Source: an uncultured Treponema sp. (GTDB taxonomy: Bacteria; Spirochaetota; Spirochaetia; Treponematales; Treponemataceae). From it: a stretch of DNA of 40,694 nucleotides. The stretch is from the NCBI GenBank assembly GCA_937885175.1, contig CAKZZO010000068.1, positions 1 to 40,694 on the forward strand, given 5' to 3'. The notes beneath the pieces are model-generated. The model ran no database searches. It saw nothing but the letters and a program-made list of their open reading frames with translations, and was not told the DNA's origin. Made by a program: the position numbers and the translations under genes. Below are positions 7,202-16,991 of the stretch, piece by piece (positions within the stretch are counted from its first letter, which is position 1; each line of letters opens with the position of its first letter).

Positions 7202-8515
7202 TTGCGTTTTATTCATACTGCGGACTGGCACTTGGGAAATCAACTGCATGACATTGACAGGCGCGAGGAGACACAGGTTTTTTTCCGCTGGCTTAAAAAT
7301 CAGATTATCGAAAAAAATGCCGATACGCTTATTGTAGCGGGAGATATTTTTGATACGGCTAATCCTCCTGTGGAAGCCCGACAAGTCTACTATACCTTTC
7401 TTGCCTCACTTGCAGATACCTGCTGTAAAAATGTTGTTATCGTGGGCGGAAACCATGACTCTGCCGTGCTTTTGGATGCGGCAAAAGACTTGCTTGAAGT
7501 GCTGCACATACGCGTGATAGGCTCAATTAACGGGCTTTCGCCTGAGGACATGTGCCTTGAATTGCATGACGCAGAACATCACCTTTGTGGCATCTGCATG
7601 GCAGTTCCTTTTGTGCGTGAACTTGAACTGAGAAATTTGCTGGCGGATGAAGATGACGAGAGCAAGGGAAAAAAGCGGAATGAAAAAATTGCCGATGGAG
7701 ACCTCTATTCCCTGGCCTACAAAAAACTCTACGATGCCGTCTATGAAGCGGCGGAGAAAGTACGTGACGGACGGGCAGTGCCCATTATTGCCACCGGGCA
7801 TTTGTATGGAGCAGATTTGGAAGGAAGACTTGCTCAGGCGGCCAGCAATAGCAAAAGTGATGACGGCGTAAAGGTGCTGGATGTTTTGGGTACGCTGGGA
7901 AATGTGCCGCCTGCTGTTTTTCCTCCAGCGGATTATATTGCCCTTGGCCACATTCACTATGCAACGATGGTGGCAAAAAATCCCGCCATCCGCTATTCTG
8001 GCTCCCCCTTTGTGATGGGCTTTGACGAAGCAAACATCCCCCATTACGTCCTCTGTGCTGAACTAGAAAAAAATGCTTCAACAGGAAAAAAATCCCTTAC
8101 GGTAGAAAAATTGGAAACTCCCCAGCCTTTTGTCTATCGCCGTATTTCTGGAACATTGGAAGAAATAAAAGCCCAACTGCAAGGACTTCCCAAAGAGGCA
8201 ACCAAGCCCGTTTTTCTTGAACTCTATTACAAGCGGGAAGTCGGCACAAATGCCCAGACTTTTTTGGAAGACACCATTCATGCTCTCCCTGAGCATATGT
8301 CCGTGGTCAGTTGGAAAATTGCAGACACGGAAAAATTTTTTGCTGGCTCAGGCACTGCCCAGTATGACGCAAGGGAAATAAAGAATCTGGACGATCGGGA
8401 AATCTTTACCCAACTCATTCTGACCAAAAGCGGGTTGGATGCAGAAAGCGATGAGGGCAAGTCCGCCGTGGAAAAATTTTTGCCGCTCTTTATGCAATTA
8501 GCGGGAGAAATGTAA
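7202..8515 (+). CDS. sbcD: SbcD, nuclease subunit of SbcCD
   Basis: 437 residues. Forms with SbcC the Mre11-Rad50-type complex that trims hairpins and protein-blocked DNA ends. Metallophosphoesterase motifs are intact: D8-x-H10 (TADWHLG), D48 in VAGDIFD, N84-H85 in GGNHD, H200 in ATGHLYG, and H250-x-H252 in ALGHIHY. I place the start at TTG 7202, because GGGGAGG lies ahead of it and the protein then begins (M)RFIHTADWH like other SbcD proteins. An upstream in-frame ATG at 7121 would precede the promoter. The stop is directly followed by the sbcC ATG, so the two are co-translated. Confidence 0.95.
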   Translation: MRFIHTADWHLGNQLHDIDRREETQVFFRWLKNQIIEKNADTLIVAGDIFDTANPPVEARQVYYTFLASLADTCCKNVVIVGGNHDSAVLLDAAKDLLEVLHIRVIGSINGLSPEDMCLELHDAEHHLCGICMAVPFVRELELRNLLADEDDESKGKKRNEKIADGDLYSLAYKKLYDAVYEAAEKVRDGRAVPIIATGHLYGADLEGRLAQAASNSKSDDGVKVLDVLGTLGNVPPAVFPPADYIALGHIHYATMVAKNPAIRYSGSPFVMGFDEANIPHYVLCAELEKNASTGKKSLTVEKLETPQPFVYRRISGTLEEIKAQLQGLPKEATKPVFLELYYKREVGTNAQTFLEDTIHALPEHMSVVSWKIADTEKFFAGSGTAQYDAREIKNLDDREIFTQLILTKSGLDAESDEGKSAVEKFLPLFMQLAGEM

Positions 8516-11500
8516 ATGCGAATCCTCAAACTTGAATGTGAAAATCTTAATTCTCTTGCAGGCTTTTGGTCGATTGACTTTACCCATCCTGACTATGCGA
8601 AAAACCATGACATTTTTGTGATTCACGGGCCTACGGGAGCGGGAAAGACGACCCTGCTTGATGCCATAACCCTAGCCCTTTATGGACGCACACCAAGGCT
8701 TGAAGCGATAAACAATGGCGAAAGCGGAAACGAATTGATGACGCGGGGATGCGGATTTTGTCGGGCAGCGGTGATATATGAATGTAAAAAAGGCATTTTT
8801 CTGTCGGAATTTCAGCAAAACCGCGCAAATATGAAGCCGACTGGTAAATTACAAAAGGCTTCATACAAAATCAGTAAACTTACGAACGATAGTTTTGAAC
8901 TGACTGGGAAGAGCGTACTTACTAACGACCGTTCGTTTACTCCGCGCACTGGCACAGGCTCTGGTCTTGAAAAAGAAACACAGGAAATCATTCAATTGGA
9001 CTACAAGCAGTTCTGCCGCTCAATCATGCTGACCCAGGGAGAATTCAGTGCCTTTCTGGAAAGCAATTCGCGGGAGCGGGCGGAAATTCTGGAAAAACTG
9101 ACGGGTACAGAACGATACCGAGCCATCGGCAAAAGCATTGCAGAAAAGTTCAGCGAAATCAAAAGGAATTTTCAGCTGACAAAAAAACGCAAGGAGGAAC
9201 TTGAAAGCCTCATTTTAAGCGAAGATGATGAAAAGGCGGCACAAAAAACACAGGCGGCATTAACAGAAAAAACAAAAGGCTTGGAAGAAGCATTGGCTGC
9301 TATCCAAAAAGAACTGGCCTATTTTGACGAACTTGACCGTCTGCAAAAAGACCTGCAAAAGGCAGTGACAGAAGCGGACGAGATTGAAAAGGAAGCCGCA
9401 CAATTTGCCCCGCAAGAAGAAAGGCTGACACTGGCAGAAGCCGCCAAACAATGCGAGGCCGAATACATCACCCTGCAAAATTTGCGGACATCACAAAAAG
9501 ATAAAGAGGCGGCACTTTCTTTACTTTCAGAACAAAGTGCGGCGGCACAAAAAGAAGCCGCTCAGGCGCAGAAAGATGCCGAAGAGTCCAAGGAAGCCCT
9601 TGCCAAGGAAGAAGCAGACCATGCCCTTCAGCAAAAAATCTGGAACAAAGTGCGCGAATTAGACGTACAGATTGCCGCCGCCCGCAAAAGCCTGGAGGAA
9701 AAAAGAACACAAAAAAAAGAGGCAGAAAAGGCTCAGGAAGAAAACAGCCGCAAAATCACTGTGCTAAAAGAAGACTGCAAGGCTCTGGAAGCATCCCTTG
9801 CCCGTTTTAAAGACTATCTTGCGGTACACAAGGCAGACAAGCAGTTACCCCCTGCCATTGCAAAAACGGAGACGCTCAAAGCAAGCCTGTCCATACAAAA
9901 GCAGACTGCCGAAGCCTGCGAAAAAGAAATGGCGCGGCTGACCGAAAGCGAGGAAAAAAAGCAAGGGCAGATAGATTCCCTGCGGTCAGCATTGGAAGAC
10001 ATTGACAGGGAAATCCAGCAATTTGTTTCGGAAGATGCGGTCTTTATTGCAAACATGCTTCGGCTGCAACTAAAAAATGGAAAGCCCTGCCCTGTGTGCG
10101 GATCTGTGTATCATAGTGCGCACAAAGCCGCTCTGCAGGGCGAATTGGATTTTTCTGACCAGAAAAGCGGAAAAATGATGACTGACAGCAAAAGAGCACA
10201 GACCATTACGGAAACAAGTGCCAGCCTGTCGGCAAAGCGGGAAGAAATTGTCTCTACACTGCAAGACATGGAAAATCAACTGGAATCCATTACGAGTGAT
10301 TTGAAAAACGCAGAGACAAACGCAGGCACTGCCCGAAGTGCCTGTGACCAGTACTTTGAGCAGATTTTCCAAACCCTTGCGCCCTGGAAAGAATCTCTCA
10401 CCCAGATCCTTAGTCTTGACACGCTGGATGCCACCCTTGGAGCATTGCGCGTCCAGTCAGCAACATGGGAGTCAACAGAAAAAAACAACAAACAGGCTGA
10501 AAGCGACTACAGCGCAAAATCTGCGGAAGTACGTACTCTGGCAGAAACACTGGAAGCACAAGGGGAAAGGCTTAAAAAAGCAGAAGATGACCTTTCTCTG
10601 GCAACGGACGGTCTCAAAGCACTGACGGAAGAACGCTCTGCCTTGTTTGGCGAAAAATCCCCGGACGAGGAAGAAGAGAAAAAGACACAGCAGATTGTCC
10701 TCCTCAGAAAGAGGGCAGAAAAAGCAGAAAAGACGCAGCAGGAAGCACGGGAGAAAAAATCCGCTCTGGAAGCGCAGGCAAGTCAGGTAAAAAAAGCCCT
10801 TGCAGAAAATGCGCCCCAACTACAGGGAGCAGAAAGTGTTTTTACAAAAAAATATCAGGCGAACGGCTTTACTTCTGAGGAAGCATACACTTCCGCACGC
10901 ATGAGCGATGAAGATTTTGCCCACCTTGCCCAGAAAAGAGAAAGCCTCAAAACGGCGCAAACGCAGGCAAAAACGGCTTTGGCTCATGCAGAAAAATCAT
11001 ATGCCGATTACAAGGATTCTGCCCACATCTCCCGTGCAAAAGAAACCGTGCTTGCAGAAGAAAGCAGTCTCACCGCTGAACGTGCACTTGTACAAAAACA
11101 ACTGCATGAAGTGAGTGCAAGGCTTTTGAATAATGAACAGAATCAAAAACAGGCGCAGCAAATTCTGGCAGAATACACCGCCCTGCAAAGTGAGCACGAT
11201 ACCTGGGAGCAGATGAACAAATGGGCGGGTATGCGTGAGGGCGCGGATTTGTCGGTGTTTGTGCAGAGCCTTGCCTTTAACTCCCTGCTCACCCTTGCCA
11301 ACAAAAATCTTTTTGGCATTACCCAACGCTACAAGGTAGTGCAAAAGTCGCCGACTTCACTGGAGTTTGACATACAGGACATGTATTTTGCCGAACCTCG
11401 CTCTGTTGCAAATCTGAGTGGCGGCGAGCGTTTTTTGGTGAGTCTGTCCTTTGCCCTGGGAATTTCTGAGTTTGCCAGCAGAAACGTTCGCGTGGATTCC

Positions 11501-11716
11501 CTCTTTTTGGATGAAGGCTTTGGCACGCTGAGCGGCGAACTTTTGACCGAAGCCATCAATGCGCTGAAAAACTTACAGAAAGACGGAAAAATGCTGGGCA
11601 TCATCACCCATGTGCAGGACGTGATAAACGAGATAGACCAGCGGATTGAAGTAAAACCCGTAAGCGGCGGCCATAGCGAACTGACAGGAAGTGGCATAGC
11701 CCATCTGACGCGGTAG
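8516..11716 (+). CDS. sbcC: SbcC, SMC-like ATPase subunit of SbcCD
   Basis: 1066 residues, normal for SbcC. Walker A GPTGAGKTT lies near 38-46 and Q-loop LTQGEFSAFL near 170. Long coiled coils (about 190-510 and 540-910) flank the zinc hook CPVC near 524-527. The C-terminal ABC half has LSGGE near 966-970 and Walker B LFLDEGFGTL near 995-1003. This is the complete Rad50-like layout: head, coil, hook, coil, head. It drives ATP-dependent opening of the SbcD nuclease. The reading frame is intact. A GC-rich structured segment and T-run follow the stop. Confidence 0.96.
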   Translation: MRILKLECENLNSLAGFWSIDFTHPDYAKNHDIFVIHGPTGAGKTTLLDAITLALYGRTPRLEAINNGESGNELMTRGCGFCRAAVIYECKKGIFLSEFQQNRANMKPTGKLQKASYKISKLTNDSFELTGKSVLTNDRSFTPRTGTGSGLEKETQEIIQLDYKQFCRSIMLTQGEFSAFLESNSRERAEILEKLTGTERYRAIGKSIAEKFSEIKRNFQLTKKRKEELESLILSEDDEKAAQKTQAALTEKTKGLEEALAAIQKELAYFDELDRLQKDLQKAVTEADEIEKEAAQFAPQEERLTLAEAAKQCEAEYITLQNLRTSQKDKEAALSLLSEQSAAAQKEAAQAQKDAEESKEALAKEEADHALQQKIWNKVRELDVQIAAARKSLEEKRTQKKEAEKAQEENSRKITVLKEDCKALEASLARFKDYLAVHKADKQLPPAIAKTETLKASLSIQKQTAEACEKEMARLTESEEKKQGQIDSLRSALEDIDREIQQFVSEDAVFIANMLRLQLKNGKPCPVCGSVYHSAHKAALQGELDFSDQKSGKMMTDSKRAQTITETSASLSAKREEIVSTLQDMENQLESITSDLKNAETNAGTARSACDQYFEQIFQTLAPWKESLTQILSLDTLDATLGALRVQSATWESTEKNNKQAESDYSAKSAEVRTLAETLEAQGERLKKAEDDLSLATDGLKALTEERSALFGEKSPDEEEEKKTQQIVLLRKRAEKAEKTQQEAREKKSALEAQASQVKKALAENAPQLQGAESVFTKKYQANGFTSEEAYTSARMSDEDFAHLAQKRESLKTAQTQAKTALAHAEKSYADYKDSAHISRAKETVLAEESSLTAERALVQKQLHEVSARLLNNEQNQKQAQQILAEYTALQSEHDTWEQMNKWAGMREGADLSVFVQSLAFNSLLTLANKNLFGITQRYKVVQKSPTSLEFDIQDMYFAEPRSVANLSGGERFLVSLSFALGISEFASRNVRVDSLFLDEGFGTLSGELLTEAINALKNLQKDGKMLGIITHVQDVINEIDQRIEVKPVSGGHSELTGSGIAHLTR

Positions 11717-11815
11717 CGCTGGGAGTGGCGGCCTAAGCCGTACCGCAGGTATGGAGCGAAAGCGGAACCACGGACATAGCGACGGCTGAAAGCCGGACCG
11801 CCCGACACTTTTTTT
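11717..11815. terminator. GC-rich structured segment with terminator after sbcC
   Basis: Just after the sbcC stop comes a GC-rich, partly self-complementary stretch. It contains hairpin CGGCT-GAA-AGCCG (11783-11795), and its ends (AGTGGCGG and CCGCC..CACT) can pair imperfectly. A run of seven T (11809-11815) follows. It shares GCAGG..TGGAGCGA with the GC-rich element near 23420, so it may belong to a dispersed repeat family reused as a terminator. Confidence 0.5.
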
Positions 11816-11843
11816 GTCAAATTTTTGCATTGTGTGATATACT
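11814..11843 (+). promoter_or_regulatory. Promoter of the hybrid histidine kinase gene
   Basis: TTGTCA (11814-11819), 18-bp spacer, TATACT (11838-11843). It gives a leader of about 18 nt that contains AGGAG before the ATG at 11868. Confidence 0.55.
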
Positions 11844-11867
11844 TTCTCTATAGGAGATGATTGCGGT

Positions 11868-14800
11868 ATGGAAAGAAAAAAGCGGAACGGACTGATTATT
11901 TCTCTTTTGGGGGCAACGGTCAGTGCAATAGTCCTTGTGGGCGGCACATTTTTGACAGGGCGTTCTGCCAGCCGGGACACGGAGAAAGCGGTACGAAATG
12001 TAAGTCTTTTCTACCTTGATGAACTTGCAACCCGCCGAGAACAGGTTGTTGCCGCCGCACTTTCTGATTACATAAGCGATTTGGATATTGCCCTGAGGCT
12101 TTTGGAAAAAGATGACCTTTCCAGTACCGAAAACCTGCAACGCTATCAGGCAAAGATGAAGCAACTCTATGGGCTTGAAAAATTTGCCTTTGTTGATACA
12201 GAGGGACTTATCTACACTTCTCAGGGAACGCGGACTGACATAAGTCTGTATGATTTTGACTACACGACCCTTTCCGCCCCGGAAATTTCTATAAAGAATC
12301 AGCATACTGAATATAAAAAACTGATTATTGCTGTTCCTGTTGACCGGCTGCCTTTTAATGGAAAAATGCTGGTAGTCTGCTTTATGGAGATAGACATGGC
12401 CCGTATGCTTAACGGCATATCACTTTCAGCCCAATCAGAAGTCAATAATACTACTTTCTGCAATATCTATACGGCGAATGGTTTCTCTCTTTCAAACACT
12501 GTTCTTGGCGGACTTGCGGGAGAGGACAATCTCTTGACCGCACTGGAAAACGCTCACTTTGAAAATGGTTTTTCTCTTGCGACATTGCGGGAAGATTTTG
12601 TAAAGCACAAGGAAGGCGTGGCGTCTTTTACCTACAATAATATTAGGGAAACCATGTACTACGTTCCCGTCCACAACACCAATTGGATGCTTACCTACCT
12701 TATCCGTGAAAGCATTATTTCTAGCCAAATCAGCACAATTTCAAACGGCATTATATTCCGCAGCGCCATGCTTTCCGCTCTGCTTGCCGTCATACTGGTG
12801 TCTATTTTTGTCTTCGTCATCCTGCAAAACAGAAAGACGGCAAGGCTTACTTTGGAAAAAGAAGTGGCGGATGCAGAAAACCGCATAAAACAGGAAGAAC
12901 TGGAAGAACAACTTGCACTGCAACAGCAGATTGCACGGCAGGAAAGAAAGCGCAATGAACAAGACAACATGATTACCGCTCTTGCATCTGATTACCGGAG
13001 CGTCTACTATGTGGATTTGGATAGCGATGACGGCATCTGCTACCGCTCCAAAAATCCCGAGGAAGAGCCCTTTCCGGTGGGCGAGCATTTTTCTTTCCGC
13101 AAGATTTTTAGCGACTATGCTGAAACATATGTGGCGGAAGACTATAGAAAAAAGTTCCTATCCTTTATTGAACCCAATGCCATTCGTGAGGCACTTAAAA
13201 AAGAAACGCTTATTTCGCTCCGGTACCTGACTGTTTACAAAGGTGAAGAAAGCTATGAGATGCTCCGTATGGCCAGTGTGCGCAAGGAAGAAGACCGAAC
13301 GGATGGAACGGTACATATTGTTGGCGTAGGATTTACCAACATTGACGAAGAAATGCGTGAGTCGCTTGCAAAAAATCAGGCACTTTCCAATGCGCTCAAG
13401 GCTGCGGAAGAAGCAAGTAAGGCAAAGACCACATTCCTTTCCAACATGAGCCACGAAATCCGCACGCCGATGAATGCAATTATCGGGCTGGACAGCCTTG
13501 CCCTGCACGAAGAAGGGCTTTCCGATAAGGCACGGGATTATCTCTTGAAAATCGGTAGTTCTGCGGAACATCTTCTGAGCCTCATAAACGATATTCTTGA
13601 CATGAGCCGCATAGAGTCCGGTCGCATGGTGCTAAAAAGCGAGGAATTTGAATTTTCAAAACTGCTTTCTCAAGTGAATACCATCTTTAACGGGCAGTGC
13701 GAAGAAAAAGGCCTTAGCTACACCTGCCGCATCAATGGAAATATTGACGAATGTTACATTGGTGATGACATGAAAATTCGGCAGGTACTGATAAATATTT
13801 TGGGAAATGCCGTAAAGTTTACTCCAAAAGGCGGTCAGGTTGCCCTGACGGTAGAAAAAATTGCCAACTACGACAAGCAGTCCACAATCAAATTTATCAT
13901 TTCTGACACGGGCATTGGCATGAGCAGCGAGTTCTTGCCAAAGATATTTGACACCTTCAGTCAGGAAGATTCAAAGTCAACCAACAAGTACGGAAGTTCC
14001 GGGCTGGGAATGGCCATAACAAAAAACATTGTGGAAATGATGAACGGTGATATTTCCGTGGAAAGCGAAAAAGGCAAGGGTACGATATTCACCGTTACCC
14101 TGACACTGCACGATTCTGAACAAAAGGCCCGGCAAGATACTGACATAGAAATTCGCCCCAGCGACATGCGTGTGCTTGTGGTGGACGATGATGATGTTGC
14201 TGTTCAGCATGCAAAACTGGTGCTTGAAAATGCAGGAATTAAAGCAGATACCGCTCTTTCTGGAAAAGAAGCCGTGGAGATGACGAAAGTCCATTCTGCC
14301 CGACGAGAGCCATACAATCTTATCATTGTGGATTGGAAAATGCCGGAAATGGATGGGATAGAAACGACAAGACAACTCCGGGCAGAAACTGGTGATGAAA
14401 GTGCAGTTATCATCCTCACCTCCTACAACTGGGATGACATTCTGGAAGAAGCCCTGGAAGCCGGCGTGGACAGTTTTGTTCCAAAGCCAATTTTCTCTGG
14501 GGTTCTGATAGATGAATTTAAGAAAGTGCTCAAAAACAAACGGGCAGAAGATGCTCTGACCCCGCATAAGGCCGACTTAAAGGGAAAACGTGTGCTGCTT
14601 GCGGAAGATATGGACGTAAATGCCCAGATTATGATGGAAGTGCTTTCGATGCGGGAGATGCAGGCCGAACATGCGGAAAATGGAAAAATTGCCTTGGAAA
14701 TGTTTACCGCACACGAAGAAGGATACTACGATGCGATTCTCATGGATATGAGGATGCCTGAAATGGACGGTCTTGAAGCCACCGCAGCAATACGAAAACT

Positions 14801-14963
14801 TAACCGCAAGGACGCAAAGAAGATTCCCATCATAGCCCTTACGGCAAATGCCTTTGGCGAAGACGTGCAGCGAAGTTTGCAGGCAGGACTGAATGCCCAT
14901 CTTTCCAAACCAATACAGCCAGACACGCTTTTTGCAACATTGGAAGCGATGATAGAGGAATAA
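11868..14963 (+). CDS. Hybrid sensor histidine kinase with two receiver domains
   Basis: 1031 residues, membrane bound. Order: TM1 about 10-30; extracytoplasmic sensor about 31-300, of dCache-like size; TM2 about 303-325; coiled coil with many Glu/Gln about 330-365; PAS-like region about 367-490. The HisKA box NMSHEIRTPMNAIIG follows (His near 529). The HATPase domain has N box NILGNAVKFTP, G1 DTGIGM and G2 SSGLGMAI. Receiver 1 (about 767-890) has its acceptor Asp in IIVDWKMPEMDG near 822; receiver 2 (about 906-1030) has LMDMRMPEMDG near 959 and ends with LSKPIQP. No Hpt or output domain is attached, so a separate phosphotransfer protein is expected outside the window. The ligand is unknown. 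Confidence 0.95.
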   Translation: MERKKRNGLIISLLGATVSAIVLVGGTFLTGRSASRDTEKAVRNVSLFYLDELATRREQVVAAALSDYISDLDIALRLLEKDDLSSTENLQRYQAKMKQLYGLEKFAFVDTEGLIYTSQGTRTDISLYDFDYTTLSAPEISIKNQHTEYKKLIIAVPVDRLPFNGKMLVVCFMEIDMARMLNGISLSAQSEVNNTTFCNIYTANGFSLSNTVLGGLAGEDNLLTALENAHFENGFSLATLREDFVKHKEGVASFTYNNIRETMYYVPVHNTNWMLTYLIRESIISSQISTISNGIIFRSAMLSALLAVILVSIFVFVILQNRKTARLTLEKEVADAENRIKQEELEEQLALQQQIARQERKRNEQDNMITALASDYRSVYYVDLDSDDGICYRSKNPEEEPFPVGEHFSFRKIFSDYAETYVAEDYRKKFLSFIEPNAIREALKKETLISLRYLTVYKGEESYEMLRMASVRKEEDRTDGTVHIVGVGFTNIDEEMRESLAKNQALSNALKAAEEASKAKTTFLSNMSHEIRTPMNAIIGLDSLALHEEGLSDKARDYLLKIGSSAEHLLSLINDILDMSRIESGRMVLKSEEFEFSKLLSQVNTIFNGQCEEKGLSYTCRINGNIDECYIGDDMKIRQVLINILGNAVKFTPKGGQVALTVEKIANYDKQSTIKFIISDTGIGMSSEFLPKIFDTFSQEDSKSTNKYGSSGLGMAITKNIVEMMNGDISVESEKGKGTIFTVTLTLHDSEQKARQDTDIEIRPSDMRVLVVDDDDVAVQHAKLVLENAGIKADTALSGKEAVEMTKVHSARREPYNLIIVDWKMPEMDGIETTRQLRAETGDESAVIILTSYNWDDILEEALEAGVDSFVPKPIFSGVLIDEFKKVLKNKRAEDALTPHKADLKGKRVLLAEDMDVNAQIMMEVLSMREMQAEHAENGKIALEMFTAHEEGYYDAILMDMRMPEMDGLEATAAIRKLNRKDAKKIPIIALTANAFGEDVQRSLQAGLNAHLSKPIQPDTLFATLEAMIEE

Positions 14964-15029
14964 ATGGCGGACAAGGAAAAAAAGGTAGATTCTGAAAAAA
15001 AGACGGGAAAAATCAAGAAAACATACTAA
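14964..15029 (+). CDS. Possible 21-residue lysine-rich peptide
   Basis: An ATG one base after the kinase stop opens MADKEKKVDSEKKTGKIKKTY, then TAA. GAGGAA near the end of the kinase gene could serve as ribosome site. Two-thirds of the residues are charged. Its last codons fall in a repeat (AAAACATACTAATC at 15018-15031) that recurs at 15079-15092 outside any frame. It may be a chance frame or a truncated basic protein. Confidence 0.25.
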   Translation: MADKEKKVDSEKKTGKIKKTY

Positions 15030-15092
15030 TCCTATTGACAAAGTAGGTAATTAAGATATACAGTGTTCTCATCAGTTAAAAACATACTAATC
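15018..15092. repeat. Direct repeat flanking the UROD-operon promoter
   Basis: AAAACATACTAATC occurs at 15018-15031 and at 15079-15092, exactly 61 bp apart. Between them lies the operon promoter. The copies could be regulator sites or the result of a small duplication. Confidence 0.5.
15035..15062 (+). promoter_or_regulatory. Consensus promoter for the UROD-like / ABC operon
   Basis: A perfect TTGACA (15035-15040), 16 bp, TATACA (15057-15062). It predicts a leader of about 50 nt ending in GGAGG before the ATG at 15120. No riboswitch-sized leader is present. Confidence 0.65.
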
Positions 15093-15119
15093 TGGTATGA
15101 AATAAAAACGGAGGCACTT

Positions 15120-16109
15120 ATGTCAGAAAAAAAACAACTTGTTTTGGACGCGTTTAACAACAAGCCCACAAAACGTGTTCCCATTGGATTTTGGTTTCAC
15201 TACACGGCAGACGAATTGCAGTCTGCATACGACATCCCTGAAATGCGTGCGCAGAATATCAGCGGACACAATCGCTTTGTATCAACCTTTAAGCCGGATT
15301 TTGTCAAGTTGATGAGCGACGGTTACTTTTTTGAGCCTAAAACAGCGTCATTCCTAAAGAGTGTGTCATCTGCTTCTGAACTGCGCAAGCTGCAGCCCAT
15401 TGCTGATGATGACCCTTGGATTTGCGATCAGGTTTCCTTGGTAAAGGAACTGACAGGCAGTTTTGGCGCAGAAGTGGCAACATTCTACAATATTTTTGCG
15501 CCGGCTACTGCCTTTAAGTGGAGCGCAGGCGGCGGAGACAAAAAACTTGCCGACTTGCTCAAGCAGGACAAGGATGCGGTGGTGTATGCACTTAGTGTGA
15601 TTGCCCAGAACACGGCAAGACTGGCAAGGGCGGTCATCAAGGAAGGCGGTGCAGACGGCATTTACTTGAGCGTGCAGAGCATACAGGATGCCAGCGTTGG
15701 CCCGGATTTGTATGCAGAAGCAGTTTCACCATCGGAACTTTCTGTGCTCACGGCGGCAAATGCGGCAGGCGGAATCAACATTCTACATGTATGCGGCTAC
15801 GAAGGTGCCCGCAACAATCTTGCACTCTTCAAAAACTATCCGGCAAAGGTCATCAACTTTGCATCCGTGGTAGAAGGAGTTTCCCTTGCGGCAGGAAAAA
15901 AACTCTTTGGCGGCAAGGCGGTAATCGGCGGCTTTGCAAACACCAAGGACGGTCTTCTCTACAAGGGCTCAAAGGAAGATATTCAGGCGGAAACAAAACG
16001 GCTGCTTGCTGATGCGGGCAGAACTGGCGTGATTTTGGGAGCGGACTGTACGATTCCCAAGGACACGGACTTTACACATCTGGAATGGGTACGCGAGGCG
16101 GCTCAATAG
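15120..16109 (+). CDS. UROD/MtaA-like protein (probable methyltransferase)
   Basis: 329 residues of the uroporphyrinogen-decarboxylase superfamily. This superfamily includes true HemE and the zinc-dependent methyltransferases (MtaA, MtbA, CmuA) that move methyl groups from corrinoid proteins to thiols. The sequence has ILHVCGYEG (His near 223, Cys near 225) and later ILGADCTIP (Cys near 310), fitting the H-x-C...C zinc pattern of the methyltransferase branch. No other haem genes lie nearby. I start at ATG 15120 because GGAGG precedes it; the longer frame from 15063 starts at the likely transcription start. It is the first gene of an operon with an amino-acid ABC transporter, so it probably acts on the imported compound or its methyl group. 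The substrate is unknown. Confidence 0.75.
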   Translation: MSEKKQLVLDAFNNKPTKRVPIGFWFHYTADELQSAYDIPEMRAQNISGHNRFVSTFKPDFVKLMSDGYFFEPKTASFLKSVSSASELRKLQPIADDDPWICDQVSLVKELTGSFGAEVATFYNIFAPATAFKWSAGGGDKKLADLLKQDKDAVVYALSVIAQNTARLARAVIKEGGADGIYLSVQSIQDASVGPDLYAEAVSPSELSVLTAANAAGGINILHVCGYEGARNNLALFKNYPAKVINFASVVEGVSLAAGKKLFGGKAVIGGFANTKDGLLYKGSKEDIQAETKRLLADAGRTGVILGADCTIPKDTDFTHLEWVREAAQ

Positions 16110-16155
16110 TAAATAAAACTCGGAGAGAGAAAAAACATATAAAAGAGGTATCGGT

Positions 16156-16977
16156 ATGAAAAAGATTATTTTGGGAATTGCGATTATCGCATTGGTATTG
16201 ACTTCAGCAACAGCAAAAGAGAAGCAGGCTAAGGTTCAGAAAATCCGTGTGGCGCACACAAACTATTACAAGCCCTATGATTTTGTGAATGACAAGGGCG
16301 AATCAGACGGATTTGAAGTTGCCGTGCTGAAAGAAGTGGACAAACTGCTTCCTGAGTATGAGTTTGAGTATCATCCTACATCTGATGATGATTTGCTCAT
16401 TGGCGTTTTGCAGGGAAAGTATGACGTAGGAACCAAAGGCGTGTGGGTAACCGATGAACGCAGGAAAAAGTATGTCTTTCCCAAGAATCCCATTGGTGCA
16501 AGTGTCATTGGCATTGTTATCAGAAAGGAAACGGCAGACAAAATCCACGACTTGCCTTCTTTTGCAAAGTTTTCTGGCAAACTCGTTCCCATTGGCGCGT
16601 CAAACGCTCAGTACACCGTGATTGACGAATACAACAAGGCAAATCCCAATGCTCAGGTAAAACTGGTTGCCGGAGACCAATTTGGCGCGACAGACGGCTA
16701 TGTATGGGTAAACGAAGGACGCTACGATGCCTACGTGGACATTAAGCTGTCTTTCCAGAACAACGTGCTTGCAGAAGGCGCACCCTATGCTCAGTACAAG
16801 GACAAACTTACCTACATCACCTACAAGGGCATCCCCACCTGGCCGCTCTTTAACCGCAAGCAGCAGAAATTTGCCGATGCTTACGACAAGGCAATTGAGC
16901 AGCTGAAAAAAGACGGTACGGTATCTAAACTGGCCATTCAGTACTTTGGCGAGGATGTTTCCGCACTGCTGAAGTAA
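16156..16977 (+). CDS. Amino-acid ABC transporter substrate-binding protein
   Basis: 273 residues with signal peptide (MKKIILGIAIIALVLTSATA). It belongs to the SBP_bac_3 family: IRVAHTNYYKPYDFVNDKGESDGFEVAVLKEV opens lobe 1. Further on come GVLQGKYDVGTKGVWVTDERRKKYVFPKNP, the hinge/lobe 2 GRYDAYVDIKL and a C-terminal AIEQLKKDGTVSKLAIQYFGED. It captures a polar amino acid in the periplasm. No lipobox is seen, so it should be a free periplasmic protein. Together with two permeases it resembles cystine (Tcy-type) systems more than glutamine systems, but binding-site residues do not let me fix the ligand. Confidence 0.92.
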   Translation: MKKIILGIAIIALVLTSATAKEKQAKVQKIRVAHTNYYKPYDFVNDKGESDGFEVAVLKEVDKLLPEYEFEYHPTSDDDLLIGVLQGKYDVGTKGVWVTDERRKKYVFPKNPIGASVIGIVIRKETADKIHDLPSFAKFSGKLVPIGASNAQYTVIDEYNKANPNAQVKLVAGDQFGATDGYVWVNEGRYDAYVDIKLSFQNNVLAEGAPYAQYKDKLTYITYKGIPTWPLFNRKQQKFADAYDKAIEQLKKDGTVSKLAIQYFGEDVSALLK

Positions 16978-16991
16978 AAAAGGAGAATGCC

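Noticed and set aside
8516..11716. Many long minus-strand frames under sbcC and in other large genes
   Set aside because: They mirror codon bias of the real genes and show no domain, start signal or coherent family motif.
15063..15119. Upstream start for the UROD-like protein
   Set aside because: It falls at or before the predicted transcription start; GGAGG favours ATG 15120.
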